This document shows positions 1 to 4,548 of a stretch of DNA of 5,529 nt, one piece after another. How positions within the stretch are numbered: position 1 is the first letter of the stretch; every line of letters starts with the position of its first letter. The stretch covers positions 1 to 5,529 of the forward strand of contig CAOKFJ010000143.1 of NCBI GenBank assembly GCA_948467695.1, in the 5' to 3' direction. This stretch comes from an uncultured Allobaculum sp. (GTDB lineage Bacteria; Bacillota_I; Bacilli_A; Erysipelotrichales; Erysipelotrichaceae). The position numbers and the translations under genes were made by a program. Below the pieces are notes generated by a model that worked only from the letters and a program-made list of their open reading frames with translations, was not told the DNA's origin and did no database searches.

Positions 1-587
1 GGCGAGCGCTCCAGATGACATACAGCCTTCATTTCCGGAAGGTGCTTGTGCGCCAGCGCAAGAGCGTAGGGCTTGGGGCTTTTCATCTCGTCGGTCTTTT
101 CATTTTCGTAGGCATTGATCATCGACTTGCCTCCGCCGCTGTATCCAGTCAGCGAGAAAGCATGCATTTGTGTGTTCGCATCAAGCAGACCGCTTTCGAT
201 CAGGGGGTAGACCAGCGCGATAAAACCGGAAGCGTGGCAGCCGGGGTTGGCGACTTTTTTTGCGGTTTTGATCTGCTCTTTCTGCGCGCTGCTCAGTTCG
301 GCAAATCCGTATGTCCATTCGGGATTTGTACGATGAGCGGTAGACGCGTCGATGATGCGGGTATCCAGACCTTCCATCATCTGAACCGCTTCCTTTGCGG
401 CTGCATCAGGCAGACACAGGAAGACAAGATCGGCTTCCTTCATTAGCGCCAGTCTTGCGTCGTAGTCTTTGCGAAGCTCATCTGAAATCGTGAGCAGTTC
501 AAGATCGGTGCGTTTAGCCAGACGTTCATGGATCTGCAGACCGGTTGTGCCCGCCTGGCCATCAATATATATTTTCGGTTTATTCAT
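1..587 (-). CDS. argC: N-acetyl-gamma-glutamyl-phosphate reductase, short (type 2) form, 5' part only
   Basis: The enzyme reduces N-acetylglutamyl-5-phosphate to N-acetylglutamate 5-semialdehyde with NADPH, the third step of ornithine/arginine synthesis, in the cytoplasm. The first 195 codons are visible and the gene runs off the left edge; type 2 enzymes are about 310 residues, so roughly a third is missing. The N-terminus MNKPKIYIDGQAGTTGLQI carries the NADP-binding glycine motif in the DGQAGTTG form, characteristic of the short ArgC family and unlike the longer E. coli type. The catalytic cysteine is C117 in NPGCHASGF, and GYSGGGKSM lies at about 149-156. The start at 587 is the only good one: an in-frame TAA lies 19 codons upstream with no ATG, GTG or TTG between. 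No clear Shine-Dalgarno site precedes it; the 5' leader is A-rich. It sits 430 bases downstream of argH and may be transcribed from its own promoter. Confidence 0.95.
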   Translation of the reverse strand, partial: MNKPKIYIDGQAGTTGLQIHERLAKRTDLELLTISDELRKDYDARLALMKEADLVFLCLPDAAAKEAVQMMEGLDTRIIDASTAHRTNPEWTYGFAELSSAQKEQIKTAKKVANPGCHASGFIALVYPLIESGLLDANTQMHAFSLTGYSGGGKSMINAYENEKTDEMKSPKPYALALAHKHLPEMKAVCHLERS

Positions 588-660
588 AGGCGTTCGTTTT
601 CGTTTTTGTAATTGCTGGTGTATTTCGTATTCTTGTGTTCTTTACATATATCTCTTATCT
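588..660 (-). promoter_or_regulatory. A-rich, apparently unstructured leader before argC without a clear ribosome binding site
   Basis: The 73 bases before the argC start are A-rich and poor in T and G near the start, ending AAAACGAACGCCT before ATG. I see no GGAGG-like sequence within 15 bases of the start, whereas argG has AAGGAG. The contrast with the heavily base-paired stretch just upstream suggests initiation on unpaired A-rich mRNA, or control by the upstream structures. This is inference from composition only. Confidence 0.4.
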
Positions 661-680
661 CTGCAGCCATTACGGTGCAG
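661..680 (-). other. Small hairpin in the argC leader
   Basis: CTGCACC pairs with GG-C-TGCAG around a GTAAT loop, with one bulged C. It has no T-tract, so it is not an intrinsic terminator. It is the last structured element before the A-rich stretch. Confidence 0.35.
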
Positions 681-688
681 GACATGTG

Positions 689-737
689 CGGATCGTCAGA
701 AGAAAGCGGAGAGGATCCGGTTTCTCCTGACGATCCG
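689..737 (-). other. Long hairpin (about 21 bp) in the argC leader RNA
   Basis: The 5' arm from 737 (CGGATCGTCAG) pairs exactly with the 3' arm ending at 689 (CTGACGATCCG). A G-U pair follows (726 with 700), then AGAAA/TTTCT, one C-C mismatch, CGGA/TCCG and a five-base loop (TCCTC). The G-U pair exists only in minus-strand RNA (it is an A-C mismatch on the plus strand), so the structure belongs to the argC-direction transcript. No T-tract follows, so it is not a standard terminator. Its first five bases also form the 3' arm of the hairpin at 733-760, so the two compete at their bases. Confidence 0.75.
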
Positions 738-776
738 GCATATCGAAAGATATACCGGATGCCGTTGGATACTCAT
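696..776 (-). CDS. Possible Arg-rich leader mini-ORF (26 codons) upstream of argC
   Basis: ATG at 776 opens a frame beginning MSIQRHPVYL and ending RRNRILSAFF before TGA at 698-696. Five of 26 residues are Arg (R5, R14, R17, R18, R20; codons CGG, CGG, AGG, AGA, CGG). The cluster R14-R20 lies on the 3' arm of one leader hairpin and the 5' arm of the next, so a ribosome paused there could change the fold. Against it: no convincing Shine-Dalgarno site precedes the ATG, and the sequence is constrained by base pairing, so the frame may be open by chance. No function is claimed beyond a possible regulatory peptide. Confidence 0.25.
   Translation of the reverse strand: MSIQRHPVYLSICRIVRRNRILSAFF
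733..760 (-). other. 12-bp hairpin in the argC leader RNA, overlapping the next hairpin
   Basis: ATCCGG-T-ATATC pairs with GATAT-G-CCGGAT around a TTTC loop, with a single U-G pair (754 with 739). On the plus strand that position would be a C-A mismatch, again pointing to minus-strand RNA. Bases 733-737 (CGGAT) are shared with the 49-base hairpin at 689-737, so full formation of one frays the other. This layout is typical of switching leaders, but the switch is inferred. Confidence 0.65.
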
Positions 777-792
777 GAGAGGAAAGTATCCA
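766..792 (-). other. 8-bp hairpin at the presumed start of the argC leader
   Basis: TGGATACT (792-785) pairs with AGTATCCA (773-766). The loop contains the ATG (776-774) of a 26-codon Arg-rich mini-ORF. If the promoter at 800-828 is right, transcription starts close to the 5' arm, so the RNA would begin with this hairpin followed by those at 733-760 and 689-737. Confidence 0.5.
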
Positions 793-799
793 TGCATTC

Positions 800-828
800 C
801 ATATATATAGATCAGGACTGTTAGACAA
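800..828 (-). promoter_or_regulatory. Candidate promoter for argC
   Basis: TTGTCT (828-823) and TATATG (805-800) are 17 bases apart; a TATATA at 807-802 gives 15 bases. Each box matches the sigma-A consensus at 4 of 6 positions. The -35 lies inside the TTAGACAAAACAGT sequence that recurs upstream of argG, so a regulator binding there could block it. Another weaker option is TTGCAA (893-888) with TTTATA (869-864). Confidence 0.35.
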
Positions 829-840
829 AACAGTTAACAG
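818..840 (-). promoter_or_regulatory. Candidate operator shared with the argG upstream region, site 1
   Basis: On the minus strand TGTTAACTG (839-831) is followed directly by TTTTGTCTA (830-822). The plus-strand 14-mer TTAGACAAAACAGT (821-834) is repeated exactly, in opposite orientation, at 4316-4329. The outer bases CTGTTA and TAACAG also form an inverted repeat. It does not match the ArgR/AhrC box as I know it. Confidence 0.4.
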
Positions 841-932
841 GAGTAAGGAAAGGCCCCGATCCATATAAACATTGATTAGATGAATCCTTGCAAAGCTCTT
901 TATCGGTTTTAGAAGCTTCGCTTTTTGATCTG

Positions 933-950
933 ATCGGCTGCAGCGCCGAT
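933..950 (-). other. Short hairpin in the argH-argC spacer
   Basis: ATCGGC (950-945) pairs with GCCGAT (938-933) around GCTGCA. A second CCGAT at 906-902 could pair with the same 5' arm. There is no T-tract and no evident function. Apart from this and the weak alternative promoter, I see nothing definite between 841 and 964. Confidence 0.3.
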
Positions 951-964
951 GCAGGGATATGGCA

Positions 965-999
965 ATCCGCCGCAACAAGACCGTCTCGTCGCGGCGGAT
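965..999 (-). other. Strong hairpin just after argH, no T-tract
   Basis: ATCCGCCGC pairs with GCGGCGGAT over 9 bp. The stem continues for 7 more pairs (GACGAGA with TCTTGTT, two of them G-U) to a three-base loop. The G-U pairs fit only minus-strand RNA. It starts 19 bases after the argH stop. Because TTGCCATATCCC follows instead of a T-run, I call it a 3'-end or processing hairpin rather than an intrinsic terminator. Confidence 0.55.
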
Positions 1000-1017
1000 G
1001 ATGTGGAAAATCTAAAT

Positions 1018-2418
1018 CTAGAATCCTTTAAAGGCTGATTTGTGCTCGTCGGCAAAGGCTTTGGCGTCTGCTGCCTGACCGAGAACATTTTCTTTTGCCG
1101 GACCGCCGTACACTTTGCGATCCGCTACCGCTTTGTGCAGATCGATCGCTTCATAGAAGCCTTCATCAAACAGATCGCTAAGCGCCTGGAGATCTTCAAG
1201 GGATACCTGGTCGAGCGTGATGCCTTTAGCTATGCAGTCAGCAACCAGAGAACCGGTCAGTTTGTAGGCATCTCTGAAGGGCATGCCTTTTTTTGCCAGA
1301 TAGTCGGCGCATTCCGTGGCGTTGATGAAGCCTTTGGAAGCAGCGGCTTTCATATTGTCCTTGCGGACTTTCATCGTTTTGAGCATGCCGGGCAGAACCT
1401 TGAGGCACATCTTGACGGTATCAACGGCATCGAATACCGCTTCCTTGTCTTCCTGCATGTCTTTGTTGTAGGCAAGAGGCAGACCTTTCATGACGGTGAG
1501 CAGACCGATCAGATCGCCGTAGACACGACCGGTTTTGCCGCGGATCAGTTCGCACATGTCGGGGTTTTTCTTCTGAGGCATGATCGAGCTGCCGGTGGAG
1601 TAGGCATCATCGAGTTCGATGAACTTGAACTCCCAGGAGCTCCAGAGAATCATCTCTTCGCTCAGGCGGCTCATGTGCATCATAAGAATCGACATGTCGG
1701 ACAGAAATTCGATGGCGAAGTCTCTGTCGGAAACCGCGTCGATCGAGTTGGACATCGGTTTGGAGAAGCCAAGATGCGAAGCGGTGAATTCTCTGTCGAG
1801 GTTGAATGTGGTTCCCGCAAGGGCTCCGGCGCCAAGCGGGCATTCATCCATGACTTCAAGCGCGTTTTCCAGACGGAGCACATCGCGCTTGAACATATTG
1901 GCGTAAGCCATCATCGTGTGACCGAACGTTACCGGCTGCGCTCTTTGAAGATGCGTATAGCCCGGAACGATTGTTTCGGCGTGTTCTTCGCCAAGATCGG
2001 CGAAGACTTTGATGAGGCCGACAAGCATATCTTTGATTTCTTCAATCTGTTTGATCACATACAGACGAAGGTCGAGAGCAACCTGGTCGTTGCGGCTTCT
2101 GCCGGTGTGCAGTTTCTTGCCGGTATCGCCGATCGATTCGGTCAGAAGCTGTTCGACGCAGGTGTGAATATCTTCATATTTGCTGGAAAATTCGATATCG
2201 CCGCTGTTCATTTTGTTGAGCAGTTCAAGCAGTCCATGATGAATGGACTGTTTTTCTTCAAGGCTCAGGATGCCCTGTTTTTCCAGCATGCAGCTGTGCA
2301 CCAGACTGCCCAGGATGTCCTGAGGATACAGTCTGGAATCAAAGGAGATGGAACTGTTGAAGTCGTTGGCATCGGCGTCGGTTTCTTTGGAGATCCGGCC
2401 GGTCCACAGCTTACCCAT
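1018..2418 (-). CDS. argH: Argininosuccinate lyase
   Basis: It cleaves argininosuccinate to arginine and fumarate, the last step of arginine synthesis, as a cytoplasmic homotetramer of the fumarase/aspartase superfamily. The 466 residues match the usual 450-470. Visible motifs: the N-terminal KLWTGRISKETD with FNSSISFDSRLYPQD; TGRSRNDQVALDLRLY from about 105; GYTHLQRAQPV around 152-162 with the conserved His156; and the family signature GSSIMPQKKNPD at 276-287, which contains the catalytic serine loop. The C-terminal region up to HKSAFKGF is complete, so the gene looks intact. The ATG at 2418 directly follows the argG stop (TAA-ATG), which suggests translational coupling; the only nearby purine stretch is the weak GTGGAA. 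It is co-transcribed with argG behind the T-box leader. Confidence 0.98.
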   Translation of the reverse strand: MGKLWTGRISKETDADANDFNSSISFDSRLYPQDILGSLVHSCMLEKQGILSLEEKQSIHHGLLELLNKMNSGDIEFSSKYEDIHTCVEQLLTESIGDTGKKLHTGRSRNDQVALDLRLYVIKQIEEIKDMLVGLIKVFADLGEEHAETIVPGYTHLQRAQPVTFGHTMMAYANMFKRDVLRLENALEVMDECPLGAGALAGTTFNLDREFTASHLGFSKPMSNSIDAVSDRDFAIEFLSDMSILMMHMSRLSEEMILWSSWEFKFIELDDAYSTGSSIMPQKKNPDMCELIRGKTGRVYGDLIGLLTVMKGLPLAYNKDMQEDKEAVFDAVDTVKMCLKVLPGMLKTMKVRKDNMKAAASKGFINATECADYLAKKGMPFRDAYKLTGSLVADCIAKGITLDQVSLEDLQALSDLFDEGFYEAIDLHKAVADRKVYGGPAKENVLGQAADAKAFADEHKSAFKGF

Positions 2419-3690
2419 TTATTCCACACTGGAGAAATGTTCTCCAGTCTCCTTGGCGAGCTGGGCATCATGGATCGCCCGTACAGCGATGGGCAGACCG
2501 AAGAGGTTGATGAATCCAGCGGAATCGCTCTGGTCGTAGCAGTCGTCTTCATCGAATGTAGCCATGCCTGCGTTGTAGAGCGAGAAGGGGGAAGTTACAG
2601 ATACGGGAATGATGTTTCCTTTGTACAGCTTGAGTGTCACGTCGCCGGTTACGGTTTCCTGAGTGGAATCCACGAAAGCGGAGAGCGCTTTTCTCAGCGG
2701 TGTATACCACAGACCATCGTAAACAAGTTCGCCGAACTTCTGAGCGACTGTCTGTTTGAAGTGCTTGGTGTTTTTGTCGAGCGTGATTTCTTCGAGCTTG
2801 TCGTGCGCTGCGTAGAGGATGGTTCCGCCCGGTGTTTCGTATACGCCTCTGGATTTCATGCCGACAAGTCTGTTTTCAACGATATCGAGGATGCCGATAC
2901 CGTTGGCGCCGCCGATTTTGTTGAGGAGCAGGATGATTTCCTTGGCGCTCATTTCTTTGCCGTCGACTGCTGTCGGAACACCTTTTTCAAAGTGGATGGT
3001 GACATTGGTCGGTTTGTCGGGAGCCATTTCGGGAGATACGCCCAGTTCGAGGAATCCCGGCTGGTTGATCGGCGCTTCATTGGCGGGATCTTCCAGATCA
3101 AGACCTTCGTGCGAGAGATGCCAGAGGTTTTTATCTTTAGAGTAGTTGGTTTCTTTATTGATCTTCAGAGGGATGTTGTGGGCTTCAGCATAAGCGATTT
3201 CTTTTTCGCGGCTGTTCAGTTCCCAGAATCTCCAGGGAGCGATGATGTCGAGTTCAGGAGCGAAGGCTTTGATCGCCAGCTCGAATCTCACCTGGTCGTT
3301 TCCTTTGCCGGTGCATCCGTGGCAGATGGCCTCAGCGCCTTCGGCTTTTGCGATTTCCACAATCCGTTTGGCGATGATCGGTCTTGCGAAGGATGTTCCC
3401 AGCAGATACTGTTCGTAGCTTGCACCGGCTTTGAGCGAGGGCACGATGTAATCGTCTACAAATGTGTCAGTCAGATCTTCGATGTACAGTTTCGAAGCGC
3501 CGGTAGCGAGAGCTTTTTCTTCCAGACCTTCAAGCTCGTCCGCCTGACCTACGTTTCCGGATACGGCAATGACTTCGCAGCCGCCGTAGTTTTCTTTAAG
3601 CCAGGGAATGAGGCAGGATGTATCAAGACCGCCGGAATAGGCGAGGACAATTTTCTTGTATGTTTTGTTTTCGTTATGCAGGTTGCTCAT
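2419..3690 (-). CDS. argG: Argininosuccinate synthase
   Basis: It condenses citrulline and aspartate to argininosuccinate using ATP, in the cytoplasm as a tetramer, and feeds ArgH directly. It has 423 residues against about 400 for the family, the excess being partly a short N-terminal lead ([13 protein letters not shown]). The N-type ATP pyrophosphatase loop AYSGGLDTS is at 17-25. [10 protein letters not shown] at 99-108 and [14 protein letters not shown] at 124-137 form the substrate-binding core. [16 protein letters not shown] lies in the C-terminal domain. No key residue seems missing. The start at 3690 is supported by AAGGAG eight bases upstream. It is the first structural gene after a T-box riboswitch and an Arg-codon leader ORF, so its expression is expected to rise when charged tRNA-Arg is scarce. 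Confidence 0.98.
   Translation of the reverse strand: MSNLHNENKTYKKIVLAYSGGLDTSCLIPWLKENYGGCEVIAVSGNVGQADELEGLEEKALATGASKLYIEDLTDTFVDDYIVPSLKAGASYEQYLLGTSFARPIIAKRIVEIAKAEGAEAICHGCTGKGNDQVRFELAIKAFAPELDIIAPWRFWELNSREKEIAYAEAHNIPLKINKETNYSKDKNLWHLSHEGLDLEDPANEAPINQPGFLELGVSPEMAPDKPTNVTIHFEKGVPTAVDGKEMSAKEIILLLNKIGGANGIGILDIVENRLVGMKSRGVYETPGGTILYAAHDKLEEITLDKNTKHFKQTVAQKFGELVYDGLWYTPLRKALSAFVDSTQETVTGDVTLKLYKGNIIPVSVTSPFSLYNAGMATFDEDDCYDQSDSAGFINLFGLPIAVRAIHDAQLAKETGEHFSSVE
2428..2448 (-). other. Hairpin at the end of argG, just before the argH start
   Basis: ACTGGAGA (2448-2441) and TCTCCAGT (2435-2428) form a perfect 8-bp stem around ACATT, within the last codons of argG and nine bases before the argH ATG. 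It pairs up the GGAGA that would be the best Shine-Dalgarno-like sequence near argH, so argH translation may depend on ribosomes finishing argG. Confidence 0.5.
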
Positions 3691-3705
3691 GATGTATTCT
3701 CCTTA
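3691..3705 (-). promoter_or_regulatory. Ribosome binding site of argG
   Basis: AAGGAG at 3704-3699 is eight bases from the ATG at 3690. It fixes the start and contrasts with argH and argC, which have no comparable site. Confidence 0.85.
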
Positions 3706-3814
3706 TATCCTTTTCGGATCTGTTCGATAGTCATTCGACATAGCGTCTATATGTAAACTGAGTTTTTCAGGATGGATCGTTCCGAAACACGTTCATCGAG
3801 GATCCGTGCCGGAT

Positions 3815-3883
3815 TCAGTTCATTTCGATCTCCTGTTTATGAATCGATGTGTACAGGCATCGTCGTCGTCGCTCTTCCTGCAT
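3815..3883 (-). CDS. Putative arginine leader peptide (22 aa, RRRR) upstream of argG
   Basis: ATG at 3883 opens a 22-codon frame beginning MQEERRRRCLYTS and ending with TGA at 3817-3815. Residues 5-8 are four consecutive Arg, all CGA (3871-3860). A purine-rich site, GGAAGGGG (3899-3892), lies eight bases before the ATG, as good as that of argG. The ORF begins right behind the T-tract of the T-box terminator, so it is made only in read-through transcripts, and it ends 124 bases before argG. CGA does not occur in the four large genes here. I infer a ribosome-stalling sensor of arginyl-tRNA. CGA and the T-box's likely CGU codon are normally read by the same tRNA-Arg (anticodon ICG), so both layers could sense one tRNA. 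No classical terminator follows, so any effect would be through mRNA folding, translation or RNA stability. A chance CGA triplet repeat is the main alternative. Confidence 0.55.
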   Translation of the reverse strand: MQEERRRRCLYTSIHKQEIEMN

Positions 3884-3891
3884 ACAAATCG

Positions 3892-3899
3892 CCCCTTCC
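3892..3899 (-). promoter_or_regulatory. Ribosome binding site of the Arg leader ORF
   Basis: GGAAGGGG, eight bases from the ATG at 3883 and only one base after the terminator T-tract. This well-placed site is the main reason to believe the leader ORF is translated. Confidence 0.5.
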
Positions 3900-3930
3900 A
3901 AAAAAAAACGTCCCTTCATACGAAAGGACG
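3900..3930 (-). terminator. T-box regulated intrinsic terminator
   Basis: CGTCCTTT (3930-3923) pairs with AAGGGACG (3916-3909), with one T-G pair, and is followed by nine T (3908-3900). Its 5' arm is shared with the antiterminator, where 3932-3928 pairs with 3941-3937 and CCT 3927-3925 with AGG 3951-3949, giving the mutually exclusive folds expected of a T-box. Confidence 0.9.
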
Positions 3931-4128
3931 ATAAGGATCGCGGTACCACCTGTCTTCCCTCTTCTTTGAAGAGGACTCTCTCCCATAACGCCGGGTCGCG
4001 GGAACAGCTCGATTTCTGTCGCGGTTCCACTCACGGACACGTTCGCTGCCTTGCCGCCATCCCTTCTCACCAAACGGGACTCTCTTTGGACTTTCGTGCA
4101 GGTACTTCTTCCGATCACTGATTTGATA
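3900..4128 (-). promoter_or_regulatory. T-box riboswitch, probably tRNA-Arg specific, controlling argGH
   Basis: The leader binds uncharged tRNA and then folds into an antiterminator. Elements in order: GGAAGAAGTA (S-turn side of the specifier loop) near 4107; AGAGAG and the distal loop TTTGGTGAGAA closed by TCCC/GGGA (about 4084-4060); likely specifier codon CGT at 4035-4033; the stem IIA/B block with CCCGGCGTTATGGGA at 3995-3981; stem III CCTCTTC-AAA-GAAGAGG at 3974-3958; the T-box TGGTACCGCG at 3948-3939; and the terminator. The T-box class is certain. The specifier is inferred from its position, by comparison with well-known leaders, and from the genes controlled. An additional T-box-like TGGAACCGCG lies at 4029-4020. 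Confidence 0.95.
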
Positions 4129-4134
4129 GTCGCT

Positions 4135-4162
4135 ATTTTACAGAATCGAAAATCGATTTCAA
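4135..4162 (-). promoter_or_regulatory. Promoter of the T-box/argGH transcript
   Basis: TTGAAA (4162-4157) and TAAAAT (4140-4135) are separated by 16 bases. Both match the sigma-A consensus at 5 of 6 positions. The expected start near 4128 fits the beginning of stem I. Confidence 0.75.
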
Positions 4163-4189
4163 CAGGATTGAAAACACTTGCGACATGTT

Positions 4190-4210
4190 TCTGAAAATTT
4201 CTCTGAAAAT
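4190..4210. repeat. Direct repeat TCTGAAAAT, two copies 12 bases apart
   Basis: TCTGAAAAT occurs at 4190-4198 and 4202-4210 on the plus strand, about 30-50 bases upstream of the argG -35. A related palindrome TGAAAATTTTCA is at 4355-4366. It could be an activator or UP-type site, or simple AT-rich sequence. Confidence 0.35.
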
Positions 4211-4295
4211 CCCCGTTTTTCATACATTTCAAGCCTTCACGGCTCCTTTTTCATCCGAATATAGAGGAAGAAAAGAGAAAAAGCACAGAAACATT

Positions 4296-4329
4296 CAGTT
4301 AACATAGACAAAATCACTGTTTTGTCTAA
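4296..4329 (-). promoter_or_regulatory. Candidate operator shared with the argC upstream region, site 2
   Basis: TAGACAAAA (4305-4313) and TTTTGTCTA (4320-4328) form a perfect 9-bp inverted repeat with a six-base spacer. The 14-mer TTAGACAAAACAGT (minus strand 4329-4316) is identical to plus 821-834. On the minus strand TTTTGTCTA (4313-4305) is followed directly by TGTTAACTG (4304-4296), the same two 9-mers as in site 1 but in swapped order. It lies about 130 bases upstream of the argG promoter. No T-tract follows, so a terminator is unlikely. Confidence 0.45.
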
Positions 4330-4436
4330 ATACGTCTGATCAAATCTCTGTTTATGAAAATTTTCAGTTTGTATGTTTTAAGCAGATATTCCCAACAAAA
4401 CGCGATCCTGCTTCCAGAGACTTTCTGTTTTTTCAT
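4326..4436 (-). CDS. Possible 36-codon ORF, unknown
   Basis: ATG at 4436 opens a frame starting MKKQKVSGSRIAFCWEYLL and ending LIRRI before TAG at 4328-4326. GAGG lies eight bases upstream of the ATG. The product would be very basic (Lys/Arg-rich) with no clear membrane segment. The stop lies inside the inverted repeat. No promoter is obvious and I do not recognise the peptide; a chance frame is more likely. The rest of 4211-4462 holds nothing else I can support apart from the repeats listed. Confidence 0.15.
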   Translation of the reverse strand: MKKQKVSGSRIAFCWEYLLKTYKLKIFINRDLIRRI

Positions 4437-4462
4437 GAATTGAACCTCATCCCTGGACATTG

Positions 4463-4492
4463 AAAAAAGCTCCACCCGGACAGATGGAGCTT
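4463..4492 (-). terminator. Intrinsic terminator of the GH89 gene
   Basis: AAGCTCCA (4492-4485) pairs with TGGAGCTT (4474-4467), 8 bp, followed by a run of six T in total (4468-4463). It lies 56 bases after the stop of the glycosidase gene. The plus strand also shows a T-rich tail (TTCGTTTT), so it could work in both directions. Confidence 0.85.
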
Positions 4493-4548
4493 CGTTTTAA
4501 TTTGTGACTGAAATTTTTCCTGCCAGGATTGAACGCAAAAGCATCAGA

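Noticed and set aside
15..446. A 143-codon plus-strand frame at the left end.
   Set aside because: It is antisense to argC, which has a catalytic cysteine motif and a nucleotide-binding loop.
689..737. The long hairpin as an intrinsic terminator before argC.
   Set aside because: No T-tract follows on either strand.
670..978. A 102-codon minus-strand frame in the argH-argC spacer.
   Set aside because: It needs a TTG start inside a strong hairpin, has no ribosome binding site and no recognisable protein features; the spacer is better explained by RNA structure.
588..1017. A second T-box in front of argC.
   Set aside because: No TGGNACCGCG, AGAGAG or GGCGTTA elements and no terminator with a T-run in the spacer.
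1042..3756. A 904-codon open frame on the plus strand spanning argG and argH.
   Set aside because: It is exactly antisense to two intact, well-conserved enzymes and has no recognisable motif or ribosome binding site; codon bias of the real genes keeps the opposite frame free of stops.
3860..3871. CRISPR or tandem-repeat array suggested by the CGA repeats.
   Set aside because: Only four triplet units with no larger repeat structure; no CRISPR repeats were seen in the window.
3815..4030. A longer version of the Arg leader ORF starting with GTG at 4030.
   Set aside because: The GTG lies in the T-box-like sequence with no ribosome binding site, and the frame would run through the terminator; the ATG at 3883 has a proper site.
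3837..4232. A 131-codon minus-strand frame across the T-box.
   Set aside because: It overlaps the promoter, the whole T-box and its terminator; the conservation there is that of an RNA.
4434..4440. CATGAAT as an AhrC/ArgR operator half-site.
   Set aside because: Only one half matches; the expected second half is absent and the distance to the argG promoter is large.
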